A stretch of DNA of 5,152 nt from Actinomycetota bacterium (lineage in GTDB: Bacteria; Actinomycetota; Coriobacteriia; Anaerosomatales; JAHIQC01), in assembly GCA_018902765.1 (NCBI GenBank), contig JAHIQC010000316.1:1-5152 (forward strand), in the 5' to 3' direction. Shown piece by piece: positions 1 through 5,134 of the stretch (its first letter is position 1; every line of letters starts with the position of its first letter). The notes under the pieces are model-generated. The model saw only the letters and a program-made list of their open reading frames with translations. It was not told the DNA's origin and made no database searches. The translations under genes and the position numbers were made by a program.

Positions 1-312
1 CGCCTGCGTGAGGAGTTCGGCGACCGGGTCGTCTTGAACGGTCACCCCGAGCATCGGCTTCCAAACACGCTGAACGTGTCATTCATCGGTCACATAGGGT
101 CCGACATCCTTGCGGCGATGCCCGAAGTGGCGGCAACCACCGGCTCGGCATGTCACGCGGGGTCGGTCGAGATGTCGCCGGTACTGGCCGCCATGCAAAC
201 GCCTGTAGACGTTGCTGCCGGAACGATCCGCCTCAGTCTCGGCCGTTCGACGACGTGGCCCAATCTCGACTACGTCGCCGGTCGGCTCGCAGAAGTGCTC
301 AGGAGCGAGTAG
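1..312 (+). CDS. Cysteine desulfurase / selenocysteine lyase-like protein, C-terminal part (5'-truncated)
   Basis: This is the last 103 codons of a class V aminotransferase-fold, PLP-dependent enzyme. The reading frame is open from the first base, so the start and the PLP-lysine domain lie left of the window. Visible residue 51 is the Cys of a TTGSACHAG loop, which matches the catalytic persulfide-forming Cys loop of NifS/IscS-type enzymes. It is followed by SPVLAAM and by IRLSLGRSTTWPNLD, the usual C-terminal IR-S-GR-TT signature. The family removes sulfur from cysteine (or selenium from selenocysteine) to give alanine and an enzyme-bound persulfide for Fe-S cluster, thionucleoside or cofactor synthesis. 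The CH after the Ala, the SPVL and the PVDVA..TIRLS(L/V)GRSTT run resemble selenocysteine lyases as I remember them, so substrate choice between Cys and Sec is open. The frame ends in TAG, 2 nt before the next gene. The family is secure; the exact role is not. Confidence 0.9.
   Translation, partial: RLREEFGDRVVLNGHPEHRLPNTLNVSFIGHIGSDILAAMPEVAATTGSACHAGSVEMSPVLAAMQTPVDVAAGTIRLSLGRSTTWPNLDYVAGRLAEVLRSE
301..305 (+). promoter_or_regulatory. Ribosome binding site of the nucleoside phosphorylase gene
   Basis: AGGAG lies 9 nt before the ATG at 315, inside the last codons of the cysteine desulfurase gene. It supports the start at 315 over the upstream in-frame ATG at 150, which would give an Arg-rich N-terminus read out of frame through the desulfurase gene. 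Confidence 0.7.
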
Positions 313-314
313 AC

Positions 315-1088
315 ATGCTCGACAAGCGCTACACCGAGCCCTCCGTGTTCACGCCCGAGAACCTGCTTCGCGAAGCTCGCAGACAGAAGTCCACCGCCGT
401 AGGAGAGGTGCCGCGGGTCTGTATTCTCGATCCGGATGGAGACATCGTCGAGCATCTAAACAAAACCGGGCGACTCTCTGCCTCGCCGCACTGGGCGTGC
501 TACCACACCGTCCTCAACGAGTTCACGCACGAGGGCGTCCGTTTCGGGATCGTGGGCTGCGCCGTGGGTTCGCCCTTCGCCGTGCTCGTGGCCGAGCAGC
601 TGTTCGCATCGGGCTGCGAGCTGTTGATCAGCGTCACGTCGGCCGGCATTGTCGCCCAGCGCCCACCGGACGCACCTTTCATGCTCATCACCTCGGCGCT
701 TCGCGATGAGGGGACCAGCGTCCACTACGCGCCCGCAAGCGAGTTCAGCCGCCTCGATGACCGCCTTGAGGCGCTCCTCTCCCCTGTGCTCAGAGAAGTC
801 GGCGTGACCAGCGGCGCAAGCTGGACCACTGATGCTCCTTACCGAGAGACCGCCTCGGCTATCGAACAGGCGCGAAGCCTCGGGATCACGTGCGTCGAGA
901 TGGAAGCGGCGGCGCTCTACGCCTTCGCTCAGGCGCGAGAGAAGCAGGTCGTCTGCCTCGCGCATCTGACGAACACGATGGCGCAATACGAAGATGATTT
1001 CGAGAAGGGCGAGGCGAACGGGAGCCTGGAGGCACTGCGCATTATCGCGAAGACCGCCGCGATAATGCGCGCAGCCAGCAGTGGCTGA
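315..1088 (+). CDS. Nucleoside phosphorylase-superfamily protein (uridine phosphorylase/PNP-like)
   Basis: The product is 257 aa, a normal length for this fold (roughly 230-260). Family members cleave the glycosidic bond of a nucleoside with phosphate, giving a free base and a sugar 1-phosphate in the cytosol. Visible signatures are CILDPDGDIVEHL (residues 36-48), the Gly-rich GCAVGSPFAVLVAEQLFASG (81-100) followed by ISVTSAG (105-111), RDEGTSVHYAP (130-140), WTTDAPYRET (160-169) and the ribose-binding-type VEMEAAALYAFA (184-195). The EGTSVHYAP and VEMEAAAL segments correspond to the substrate-binding segments of uridine phosphorylases. The WTTDAPYRET block marks a conserved but, to my knowledge, poorly characterised subfamily, so I do not name a substrate. 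There is no signal peptide or membrane segment. The gene follows the cysteine desulfurase by 2 nt with a good ribosome binding site, so the pair is likely one transcript. Superfamily assignment is strong; uridine, purine or modified-nucleoside specificity is unresolved. Confidence 0.87.
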   Translation: MLDKRYTEPSVFTPENLLREARRQKSTAVGEVPRVCILDPDGDIVEHLNKTGRLSASPHWACYHTVLNEFTHEGVRFGIVGCAVGSPFAVLVAEQLFASGCELLISVTSAGIVAQRPPDAPFMLITSALRDEGTSVHYAPASEFSRLDDRLEALLSPVLREVGVTSGASWTTDAPYRETASAIEQARSLGITCVEMEAAALYAFAQAREKQVVCLAHLTNTMAQYEDDFEKGEANGSLEALRIIAKTAAIMRAASSG

Positions 1089-1154
1089 CGCGTGGGCCGG
1101 GACGACCCTCGGCACGTTGCGGTCCTTGCAACCGTGTGCGTGCTTGTCGCCCGT

Positions 1155-1180
1155 CTCGGCTTTCACGAAATCGTGCCGAG
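1155..1180. repeat. Hairpin downstream of the nucleoside phosphorylase gene
   Basis: CTCGGC (1155-1160) pairs with GCCGAG (1175-1180). An inner ACG/CGT pairing is possible if TTTC is bulged out. It lies 66 nt past the stop of the phosphorylase gene and may help end that transcript. No T-run follows it on either strand (CAAAAGGG follows on the plus strand), so it is not a classic intrinsic terminator. Confidence 0.4.
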
Positions 1181-1203
1181 CAAAAGGGACTCCTTCTGGG
1201 GTG

Positions 1204-1228
1204 CAGCAGGGCGTCGACAGGCCCTCTG
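1204..1228. repeat. Imperfect hairpin in the spacer
   Basis: CAG-C-AGGGC (1204-1212) pairs with GCCCT-CTG (1221-1228) around the 8-nt loop GTCGACAG. This gives eight pairs with one bulged C. No T-run follows. It is the second of three hairpins within 150 bp; the function is not evident. Confidence 0.35.
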
Positions 1229-1275
1229 AGCTGCGATTCTACCCCAGGCGCACTCTCCGCAGAAGGAAATTTGTC

Positions 1276-1301
1276 GCCCGATTTCACGCTTGAAATCGGG
1301 C
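1276..1301. terminator. Perfect 10-bp hairpin, possible bidirectional terminator
   Basis: GCCCGATTTC (1276-1285) and GAAATCGGGC (1292-1301) are perfect reverse complements around the 6-nt loop ACGCTT. The position between converging genes fits a shared transcription stop. The following tracts are weak: TTCTC on the plus strand and GACAAATTT on the minus strand. An intrinsic terminator is therefore plausible but not certain; a protein-binding inverted repeat is the alternative. Confidence 0.5.
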
Positions 1302-1328
1302 TTCTCAGGCCTCTGACCTGCGGTTTTA

Positions 1329-1355
1329 TGGTGCCCCCAAGGGAATTCGAATCCT
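1329..1355 (-). other. tRNA 3'-end-like segment (T-arm, acceptor strand and CCA), probable attachment-site remnant
   Basis: Read on the minus strand, this segment has a T-loop TTCGAAT flanked by GGA and TCC, then CCTTGGGGGC and ACCA. It resembles the 3' end of an actinobacterial tRNA whose acceptor ends in TTGGGGGCACCA; tRNA-Glu is my best guess from memory. The normally invariant 53-61 G-C pair reads A-T, and the two outer T-stem pairs do not form. No D-arm or anticodon arm exists upstream of it. It is therefore not a tRNA gene. Integrases of phages and integrative elements often leave exactly such duplicated tRNA 3' ends at the far end of the element. Confidence 0.5.
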
Positions 1356-1366
1356 GATTGTGCTTG

Positions 1367-1386
1367 TGACTATTGGTGACTATTGG
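1367..1386 (+). repeat. Perfect tandem pair of the 10-mer TGACTATTGG
   Basis: Two exact head-to-tail copies occupy 1367-1376 and 1377-1386, 12 nt from the tRNA-like tail. The reverse complement, CCAATAGTCA, closely resembles CCAATAGGCA at 1420-1429, so the pair forms the left arm of a larger inverted arrangement. This kind of layout fits arm-type integrase binding sites, though other DNA-binding proteins are possible. Confidence 0.6.
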
Positions 1387-1405
1387 GGCTCGTTGGTACA
1401 GCTGA

Positions 1406-1415
1406 CCACGTGGTT
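1406..1415. repeat. Perfect 10-bp palindrome ACCACGTGGT between the repeat arms
   Basis: The sequence is its own reverse complement and lies in the roughly 33-bp centre between the left (1367-1386) and right (1420-1450) repeat arms. It could be a binding site for a dimeric protein. A chance 10-bp palindrome is also possible; its central position in the repeat structure is what makes it worth recording. Confidence 0.4.
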
Positions 1416-1419
1416 CGTC

Positions 1420-1450
1420 CCAATAGGCACCAACAAGTACCAACAAGTAC
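1420..1450 (+). repeat. Right-arm repeats: CCAATAGGCA plus tandem CAACAAGTAC
   Basis: CCAATAGGCA (1420-1429) is followed, with a 10-bp period, by CCAACAAGTA at 1430-1439 and again at 1440-1449 (equivalently CAACAAGTAC at 1431-1440 and 1441-1450). The first unit matches the reverse complement of the left-arm unit at 8 of 10 positions, and all units begin with CCAA. The 10-bp period is close to one helical turn, so bound proteins would stack on one face of the DNA. Confidence 0.6.
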
Positions 1451-1459
1451 CATGTATTT

Positions 1460-1481
1460 GGGCTACAAATCGGGCTACAAA
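1460..1481 (+). repeat. Short direct repeat GGGCTACAAA x2
   Basis: GGGCTACAAA occurs at 1460-1469 and 1472-1481, a 12-nt period. It lies just right of the right-arm repeats and 43 nt before the thiD stop codon. It may belong to the same element; the role is unknown. Confidence 0.5.
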
Positions 1482-1523
1482 CGAAGCAGCTTGTCTGGCC
1501 CTAGGTGCTTCGTCGGCGCAGTA

Positions 1524-2342
1524 TCACGATCGCCAAGGTCGAACGAGGTGCGCGAGGTCGACCTGCCAGCGCCCTTGGCCGATCGGCCGCGCGCTGTCGA
1601 GCAGGTCGTGCACGGTCGCGTGCGCTGCGGCGAGAGCATCGACCGGCGACAACCCACCGGCCAGGTGGCACGCAAGCGCCGAGGAGAGCATGCAGCCGGT
1701 GCCGCGGACATCGCCGACTCCGGCCACGAGTGGGTGCGGCGCGCGTTCGACGCTGCCGTCCGCGCGCACGAGGACGTCGACCGCCTCGGCGGGACTGCGG
1801 CCCGCCAGCCCCGTCACGCACACCGCCGAGCCGTAGCGCTCTGCCAGCGTTTGCGCGGCCGCCACTGCAGCGTCCTCGCTGGCGATCACGCCGTTCGCCA
1901 AGCGACCGGCCTCCTCGGCGTTGGGGGTGATGACGGTCGAGACACGCGCGACGGTATCAACGGCGCTCACAGCGCCTTCGACCAGCACGCCACCGCTCGA
2001 GCTCGCGAGAACCGGATCGGACACGACGACGGGCAGGTCGGAGCAGGCGAGCCACTTGGCCAGCGCCAGGGCGAGTGGCTCGGAAGCGAGCGCACCGACC
2101 TTCACGCACGCGAAGCGGCCCTCGGCGAGCACGGCGTCGAGCTGTGCGATGAGTGCGTCGGGCTCGACAGGCCAAGTGCCGGCGAAGCTCGCCGAGTTCT
2201 GCGCGGTGACCGTGGTGACTGCGACCGCGGCCTGGTAGCCAAGACGCGCCATCACGAACGCGTCCAGGAGGATACCTGCGCCCGCCGATGGGTCGAGACC
2301 GCCGATGGCGAGCGCTCGCGGCGTCGCGGCTGGAGCGCTCAC
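1524..2342 (-). CDS. thiD: Hydroxymethylpyrimidine / phosphomethylpyrimidine kinase ThiD
   Basis: The product is 272 aa, the usual length for ThiD. It is a ribokinase-fold enzyme that phosphorylates HMP-P to HMP-PP for thiamine synthesis and, in bifunctional members, also HMP to HMP-P. Motifs are the N-terminal GGLDPSAGAG (residues 14-23), VTTVTAQNS and VKVGAL, VVVSDPVLASSSGG, TPNAEEA, and the C-terminal anion-hole/catalytic RGTGCMLSSA with its conserved Cys. The N-terminal glycine motif is DPSAGAG where E. coli has DSSGGAG, a common variant. The GTG start at 2342 overlaps the thiC stop by 4 bp (GTGA) and has a GGAGG ribosome binding site 7 nt upstream. The longer open frame to 2768 reads out of frame through thiC and is rejected. 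This is the last gene of the operon; the stop faces the att-like spacer. Confidence 0.96.
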   Translation of the reverse strand: MSAPAATPRALAIGGLDPSAGAGILLDAFVMARLGYQAAVAVTTVTAQNSASFAGTWPVEPDALIAQLDAVLAEGRFACVKVGALASEPLALALAKWLACSDLPVVVSDPVLASSSGGVLVEGAVSAVDTVARVSTVITPNAEEAGRLANGVIASEDAAVAAAQTLAERYGSAVCVTGLAGRSPAEAVDVLVRADGSVERAPHPLVAGVGDVRGTGCMLSSALACHLAGGLSPVDALAAAHATVHDLLDSARPIGQGRWQVDLAHLVRPWRS

Positions 2343-3631
2343 GCGAGAACCTCCGAACTCGTCACGCGCATCGAACACAGTGGGCCGCACATCGTGCATT
2401 CGGCCGCGTCGCCCGCGTCGCTGTGGGCGCGCATCTCGGCGGGGAGGGTCGGGTCGATTGCGAGCGCAAACTGGCCGGGCCAGTCCAGCGCCTTGCGAGC
2501 GGTCGCCATCGCCTCGTCCCACTCGCGCGCGCCGGGCAGCCCGGCCGCGACGTCGCCGGCGTGCGCGGCTATGCGGCATGCGATCACGCCCTCGCGTACG
2601 TCGTCCGCATTGGGCAGGCGCACGTGCTCGGCGCGCGTGACGTAGCACAGGAAGTCGGCGCCCGACATCGCCGCGAGTGTTCCGCCAATCGCTGAGGTGA
2701 TGTGATCGTAGCCCGGCGCGACGTCGGTGACGAGCGGGCCGAGCACGTAGAGCGGCACGCCGTGGCACGCGCGCTTGATGGCGGTGACCTGTGCCGCGAC
2801 CTCGTGCAGCGGTACGTGCCCCGGCCCTTCGACGATGACGCGTACCCCGGCGTCGCGCGCTCGCTGAACCAGCCCGCCGAGCACCGCGACCTCGGTCATC
2901 TGGGCCTCGTCACCGGCATCCGCCAAACAGCCGGGCCGCATCGAATCGCCAAGGCTGAGCGTCACGCCGTACCCTCGGCAGATGTCGAGCACCTCGTCGA
3001 AACGCTCGTAGTAGGGATTCTCGGCGTCGTGGGCGCGCATCCAGCACGCGAGCAGTGCCCCGCCTCGCGAGACGATGCCTGTGCGGCGGCGCTCAACCGC
3101 ACCCGACGAGAGCTGGCTCCGGGTGATCGAGGCATGCACCGTCTGGAAGTCGACGCCCTGCTCGGCATGGTTTCGGACGGCGGCGATGAGCGAATCCAAT
3201 GTCATGGCCGTCGGACCGCCGGACCGCCCGGCTGCCTGGACAGCCGCCTCGTAGACCGGGACGGTGCCGACCGGCACGCTGGCACGTGCAAGCACGGCGC
3301 CTCGGACGGCACGGATGTCGCCGCCGGTCGATAGGTCCATGACGGCGTCGGCGCCCGCCTCGATCGCGACATCGAGCTTGTGCAGCTCGCCGACGAGATC
3401 GGACGAGAGTGCCGACGTGCCGAAGTTCGCATTCACCTTGGTCCGCAGCCCGGCGCCGACGACACAGGCGCGAATCTGTCCGACCCGCGCATGCGAGCCG
3501 AGCACTGTCGCGCGGCCGTCGAGCAGCAGCTCGCGCAGGGCGTCGGACGTGGTGTGCTCCTCGGCGGCGAGACGCTGAAGAACCGCCTCGGGCGGGACGA
3601 GGGAGTCGGCGTGGGAACGGGCCGGGCTCAT
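2339..3631 (-). CDS. thiC: Phosphomethylpyrimidine synthase ThiC (short, anaerobe-type)
   Basis: The product is 430 aa. ThiC is a radical SAM enzyme that rearranges 5-aminoimidazole ribotide (AIR) into HMP-P, the pyrimidine half of thiamine. Motifs are NANFGTSA (67-74), MDLSTGGDI (98-106), PVGTVPVYEA (120-129), TGIVSRGGALLACWM (184-198), TLSLGDSMRPGC (224-235), EGPGHVP (268-274), LGPLVTDVAPGYDHITSAIGG (297-317, given in part) and DFLCYVT (326-332). His272 and His310 are in the positions expected for metal ligands. The C-terminal cluster motif is CTMCGPLC (Cys412, 415, 419), CX2CX3C, one residue tighter than CX2CX4C of the roughly 600-aa aerobic form. The protein lacks the long N-terminal domain of that form. 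The ATG at 3631 overlaps the thiE stop by 4 bp (ATGA), and MSPARSHADS is a reasonable N-terminus; the open frame to 3988 is a shadow of thiE. Odd point: FQTVHASI (162-169), where I expect an aromatic residue for the Q and HAG. Confidence 0.97.
   Translation of the reverse strand: MSPARSHADSLVPPEAVLQRLAAEEHTTSDALRELLLDGRATVLGSHARVGQIRACVVGAGLRTKVNANFGTSALSSDLVGELHKLDVAIEAGADAVMDLSTGGDIRAVRGAVLARASVPVGTVPVYEAAVQAAGRSGGPTAMTLDSLIAAVRNHAEQGVDFQTVHASITRSQLSSGAVERRRTGIVSRGGALLACWMRAHDAENPYYERFDEVLDICRGYGVTLSLGDSMRPGCLADAGDEAQMTEVAVLGGLVQRARDAGVRVIVEGPGHVPLHEVAAQVTAIKRACHGVPLYVLGPLVTDVAPGYDHITSAIGGTLAAMSGADFLCYVTRAEHVRLPNADDVREGVIACRIAAHAGDVAAGLPGAREWDEAMATARKALDWPGQFALAIDPTLPAEMRAHSDAGDAAECTMCGPLCSMRVTSSEVLA
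2350..2354 (-). promoter_or_regulatory. Ribosome binding site of thiD inside the thiC 3' end
   Basis: Minus-strand GGAGG lies 7 nt before the GTG at 2342. It fixes the thiD start and is the strongest internal Shine-Dalgarno of the operon. It lets thiD be initiated afresh as well as by coupling to thiC termination. Confidence 0.7.
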
Positions 3632-4296
3632 CGGGAACCGCCGGTCGAGGGAGCGCTCGCCGCGATGTGGGCGAGCCGGCGTGCGGCGGCGTGCGGATCG
3701 TGCGCGTGTGCAATCGCCGAGATCACGCATATCGCGTCGGCGCCGGCAGCGAGGACCTCGGCGGCGTTGTGCTCGGCGATTCCACCGATGGCGGCGAGGG
3801 GCAGGCCCGCCGCCTCGCGAATGCGCCGCAGGCCGGTAAGGCCGATGGACGGCGCGGCATCGTCCTTCGACCCGGTCGCGAAGATGGGGCCGACCCCGAG
3901 GTAGTCGGCGCCCAGCGCAACGGCGGCTCGCGCTTCCTCGGCAGTCGCGACCGACACGCCAAGAAGCCCGCGCCCGTGCGCCCGCCACTCGCTGAGCGCG
4001 GAGAGGTCCGACTGCCCGACGTGGAGCCCATCGGCACCCACAGCAACGGCGAGGGACGCATCGTCATTCACGATGAACAGCGCCCCGAACGCCGCGCACA
4101 CCGTGCGAACCGCGCGCGCGGCCTCGAACCGGCGGGCGTCGAGGAACTTGTGGCGGAACTGTACGACGCGGGCGCCGCCCGCCGCCGCATGCGCCGCGAG
4201 CCCTTCGTGGGTGCGCCCCAGCTCCGGGACATCGGCGGTCACGAAGTACAGCCCCGAGACAGCGACGGACGTTGGCGTGACGGCAGCCACCGTCAC
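3628..4296 (-). CDS. thiE: Thiamine-phosphate synthase ThiE
   Basis: The product is 222 aa, a normal length for this TIM-barrel enzyme, which condenses HMP-PP with thiazole phosphate to thiamine phosphate and pyrophosphate. Visible motifs are GLYFVT (15-20), VVQFRHK (44-50), FIVNDD (74-79), ADGLHVGQSDL (88-98), GVSVATAEEA (113-122), DYLGVGPIFATGSKDDAAP (131-149), AAIGGI (168-173) and CVISAI (190-195). Arg48, Lys50 and Lys144 sit where the substrate-binding Arg and Lys residues of the family lie. The diphosphate-site motif reads QFRHK instead of the common QFRE/DK. The GTG start at 4296 overlaps the thiM stop by 4 bp (GTGA), with only a weak GAGG nearby, so translation is probably coupled to thiM. 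The stop overlaps the thiC start in ATGA. Confidence 0.97.
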   Translation of the reverse strand: MTVAAVTPTSVAVSGLYFVTADVPELGRTHEGLAAHAAAGGARVVQFRHKFLDARRFEAARAVRTVCAAFGALFIVNDDASLAVAVGADGLHVGQSDLSALSEWRAHGRGLLGVSVATAEEARAAVALGADYLGVGPIFATGSKDDAAPSIGLTGLRRIREAAGLPLAAIGGIAEHNAAEVLAAGADAICVISAIAHAHDPHAAARRLAHIAASAPSTGGSR

Positions 4297-5111
4297 ACCG
4301 CCTCAATTCGCACGCCGGTCAGCGCGACCGCGTCAAGCGCGTCAAGCGCGTCATAGAGCGCGGCGTGGAAGCTGCCCGGCCCCTCCGATCGAGCGGCTGC
4401 GACCTCGCCCGCCACGCCGAACGCAGCGAGCGCCTCGGCGGCCGCAGCTGCGTGATCGGACGCGACAGCAAGAAACGAGGCGCACATCGTCGACGACATG
4501 CAGCCGGAGCCGGTGATGCGGCCCATAAGCGGGTGACCGTTCGCGACCGTGAAGATGCGCTCGGCGTCGGCGACGTAGTCGACCGCACCGGTCACCGCAA
4601 CGGCGCAGCCCTGCTGCCGGGCGAACGCCTGCGCGACCGCCGCGATCTCGCCACCGATCCCCATCGACTCGACGCCGCGAATCTCGGCGGACTCCCCGGC
4701 GAGGAACGCGACCTCGGCGGCGTTGCCGCGCACGAGCGCTACGTCGACCTCGCCGAGGATGCGGCGAGTGGCATCGTTGCGCAGGGCGGTCGCGCCCGCG
4801 CCGACCGGGTCGAGCACGACCGGCACGCCGACTTCATTGGCCGCGCGCCCCGCGAGCACCATCGAGTCCACGAGGTCCGGCCAGAGGGTGCCGATGTTGA
4901 GCACCACGGCGCCCGCCATCCGCGCGAACTCCTCGACCTCTTCGGGCGCGTGCGCCATGACGGGAAGCGCGCCGAGCGCTAGGATCGCGTTCGCGGTCTC
5001 GTTCATCACCACGAAGTTTGTGATGTTGTGGATGAGCGGTCTGGCCTCGCGAATCGCCGAGAGGTGCTCGGCAGTGGAAGCGGCACCGGGAACGGAGCGG
5101 TTCAAGCACAT
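4293..5111 (-). CDS. thiM: Hydroxyethylthiazole kinase ThiM
   Basis: The product is 272 aa, the usual ThiM length. It is a ribokinase-like kinase that phosphorylates 4-methyl-5-(2-hydroxyethyl)thiazole, a salvage reaction for the thiazole half of thiamine. Motifs in order are PLIHNITNFVVMNETAN (25-41), MAHAPEEVEE (52-61), LNIGTL (71-76), VVLDPVGAGAT (98-108), RGNAAE (128-133), VAVTGAVDYV (171-180), the anion-hole ITGSGCMSST (199-208) with catalytic-type Cys204, and the C-terminal SEGPGSFHAALYDAL (242-256). It is the first gene of the operon visible here. The ATG at 5111 has an AGGAG ribosome binding site 7 nt upstream. A 9-bp tandem repeat near the 3' end encodes ALDALDA. Assignment is secure. 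Confidence 0.97.
   Translation of the reverse strand: MCLNRSVPGAASTAEHLSAIREARPLIHNITNFVVMNETANAILALGALPVMAHAPEEVEEFARMAGAVVLNIGTLWPDLVDSMVLAGRAANEVGVPVVLDPVGAGATALRNDATRRILGEVDVALVRGNAAEVAFLAGESAEIRGVESMGIGGEIAAVAQAFARQQGCAVAVTGAVDYVADAERIFTVANGHPLMGRITGSGCMSSTMCASFLAVASDHAAAAAEALAAFGVAGEVAAARSEGPGSFHAALYDALDALDAVALTGVRIEAV
4331..4354 (-). repeat. 9-bp tandem repeat within thiM (ALDALDA)
   Basis: On the plus strand CGTCAAGCG is repeated exactly at 4331-4339 and 4340-4348, followed by the partial copy CGTCA. It is in frame and adds one or two ALD units near the ThiM C-terminus, after the conserved GPGSFHAAL helix. It is a likely slippage site with little effect on the enzyme. Confidence 0.7.
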
Positions 5112-5118
5112 GTTGTGA

Positions 5119-5123
5119 CTCCT
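5119..5123 (-). promoter_or_regulatory. Ribosome binding site of thiM
   Basis: Minus-strand AGGAG, in the context AAGAGGAGTCACAAC-ATG, lies 7 nt before the thiM start. It supports the ATG at 5111. If the leader is a riboswitch, this site follows the terminator-like element and does not sit within it. Confidence 0.75.
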
Positions 5124-5134
5124 CTTGTCGCTGG

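Larger units (their letters stand above)
1089..1523. other. Gene-free spacer between converging transcription units, with hairpins and att-like repeats
   Basis: No open frame here has recognisable protein signatures or a believable start. Both flanking genes read into this gap, so it needs terminators, not promoters. From left to right it holds: a hairpin at 1155-1180; a second hairpin at 1204-1228; a near-direct repeat pair (1218-1235 and 1306-1322); a perfect 10-bp hairpin at 1276-1301; a minus-strand copy of a tRNA 3' end at 1329-1355; 10-bp tandem repeats at 1367-1386 and 1431-1450 in mirrored orientation around a palindrome at 1406-1415; and a short repeat at 1460-1481. From about 1320 to 1500 the base composition is visibly more AT-rich than the flanking genes, in keeping with foreign or decayed DNA. 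Confidence 0.75.

Noticed and set aside
150..314. Upstream extension of the nucleoside phosphorylase frame to an ATG at 150
   Set aside because: It would overlap the cysteine desulfurase in another frame, give an Arg-rich stretch with no family similarity, and ignore the AGGAG placed for the ATG at 315.
1329..1389. A 61-nt minus-strand 'mini tRNA' in which GCCCCAA (1389-1383) could pair with TTGGGGGC before ACCA
   Set aside because: The pairing needs a bulge. There is no D-arm or anticodon stem, the body consists of the tandem repeats, and the T-stem is defective. Better read as a tRNA tail next to repeats.
1042..1446. 134-codon minus-strand open frame covering the spacer (contains NQDSNSLG)
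   Set aside because: The DSNS-type peptide is the translated tRNA T-loop. The rest crosses hairpins and repeats and has no family features.
1367..1481. CRISPR-like array in the spacer
   Set aside because: The repeats are 10-12 nt, directly abutting or almost so, with no unique spacers of normal length and no cas genes.
1383..2645. 420-codon plus-strand open frame across the spacer and antisense to thiD/thiC
   Set aside because: The composition is the Arg/Ala-rich shadow of high-GC coding DNA. It shows no motif, and the opposite strand carries clear ThiD and ThiC signatures.
2343..2768. N-terminal extension of thiD to position 2768
   Set aside because: It reads out of frame through thiC with an Arg-rich product. 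The GTG at 2342 has a GGAGG site and immediately precedes the ThiD N-terminal motif.
3632..3988. N-terminal extension of thiC to position 3988
   Set aside because: The region is the ThiE coding sequence read in another frame. The ATG at 3631 forms an ATGA overlap with the thiE stop, as at the other junctions.
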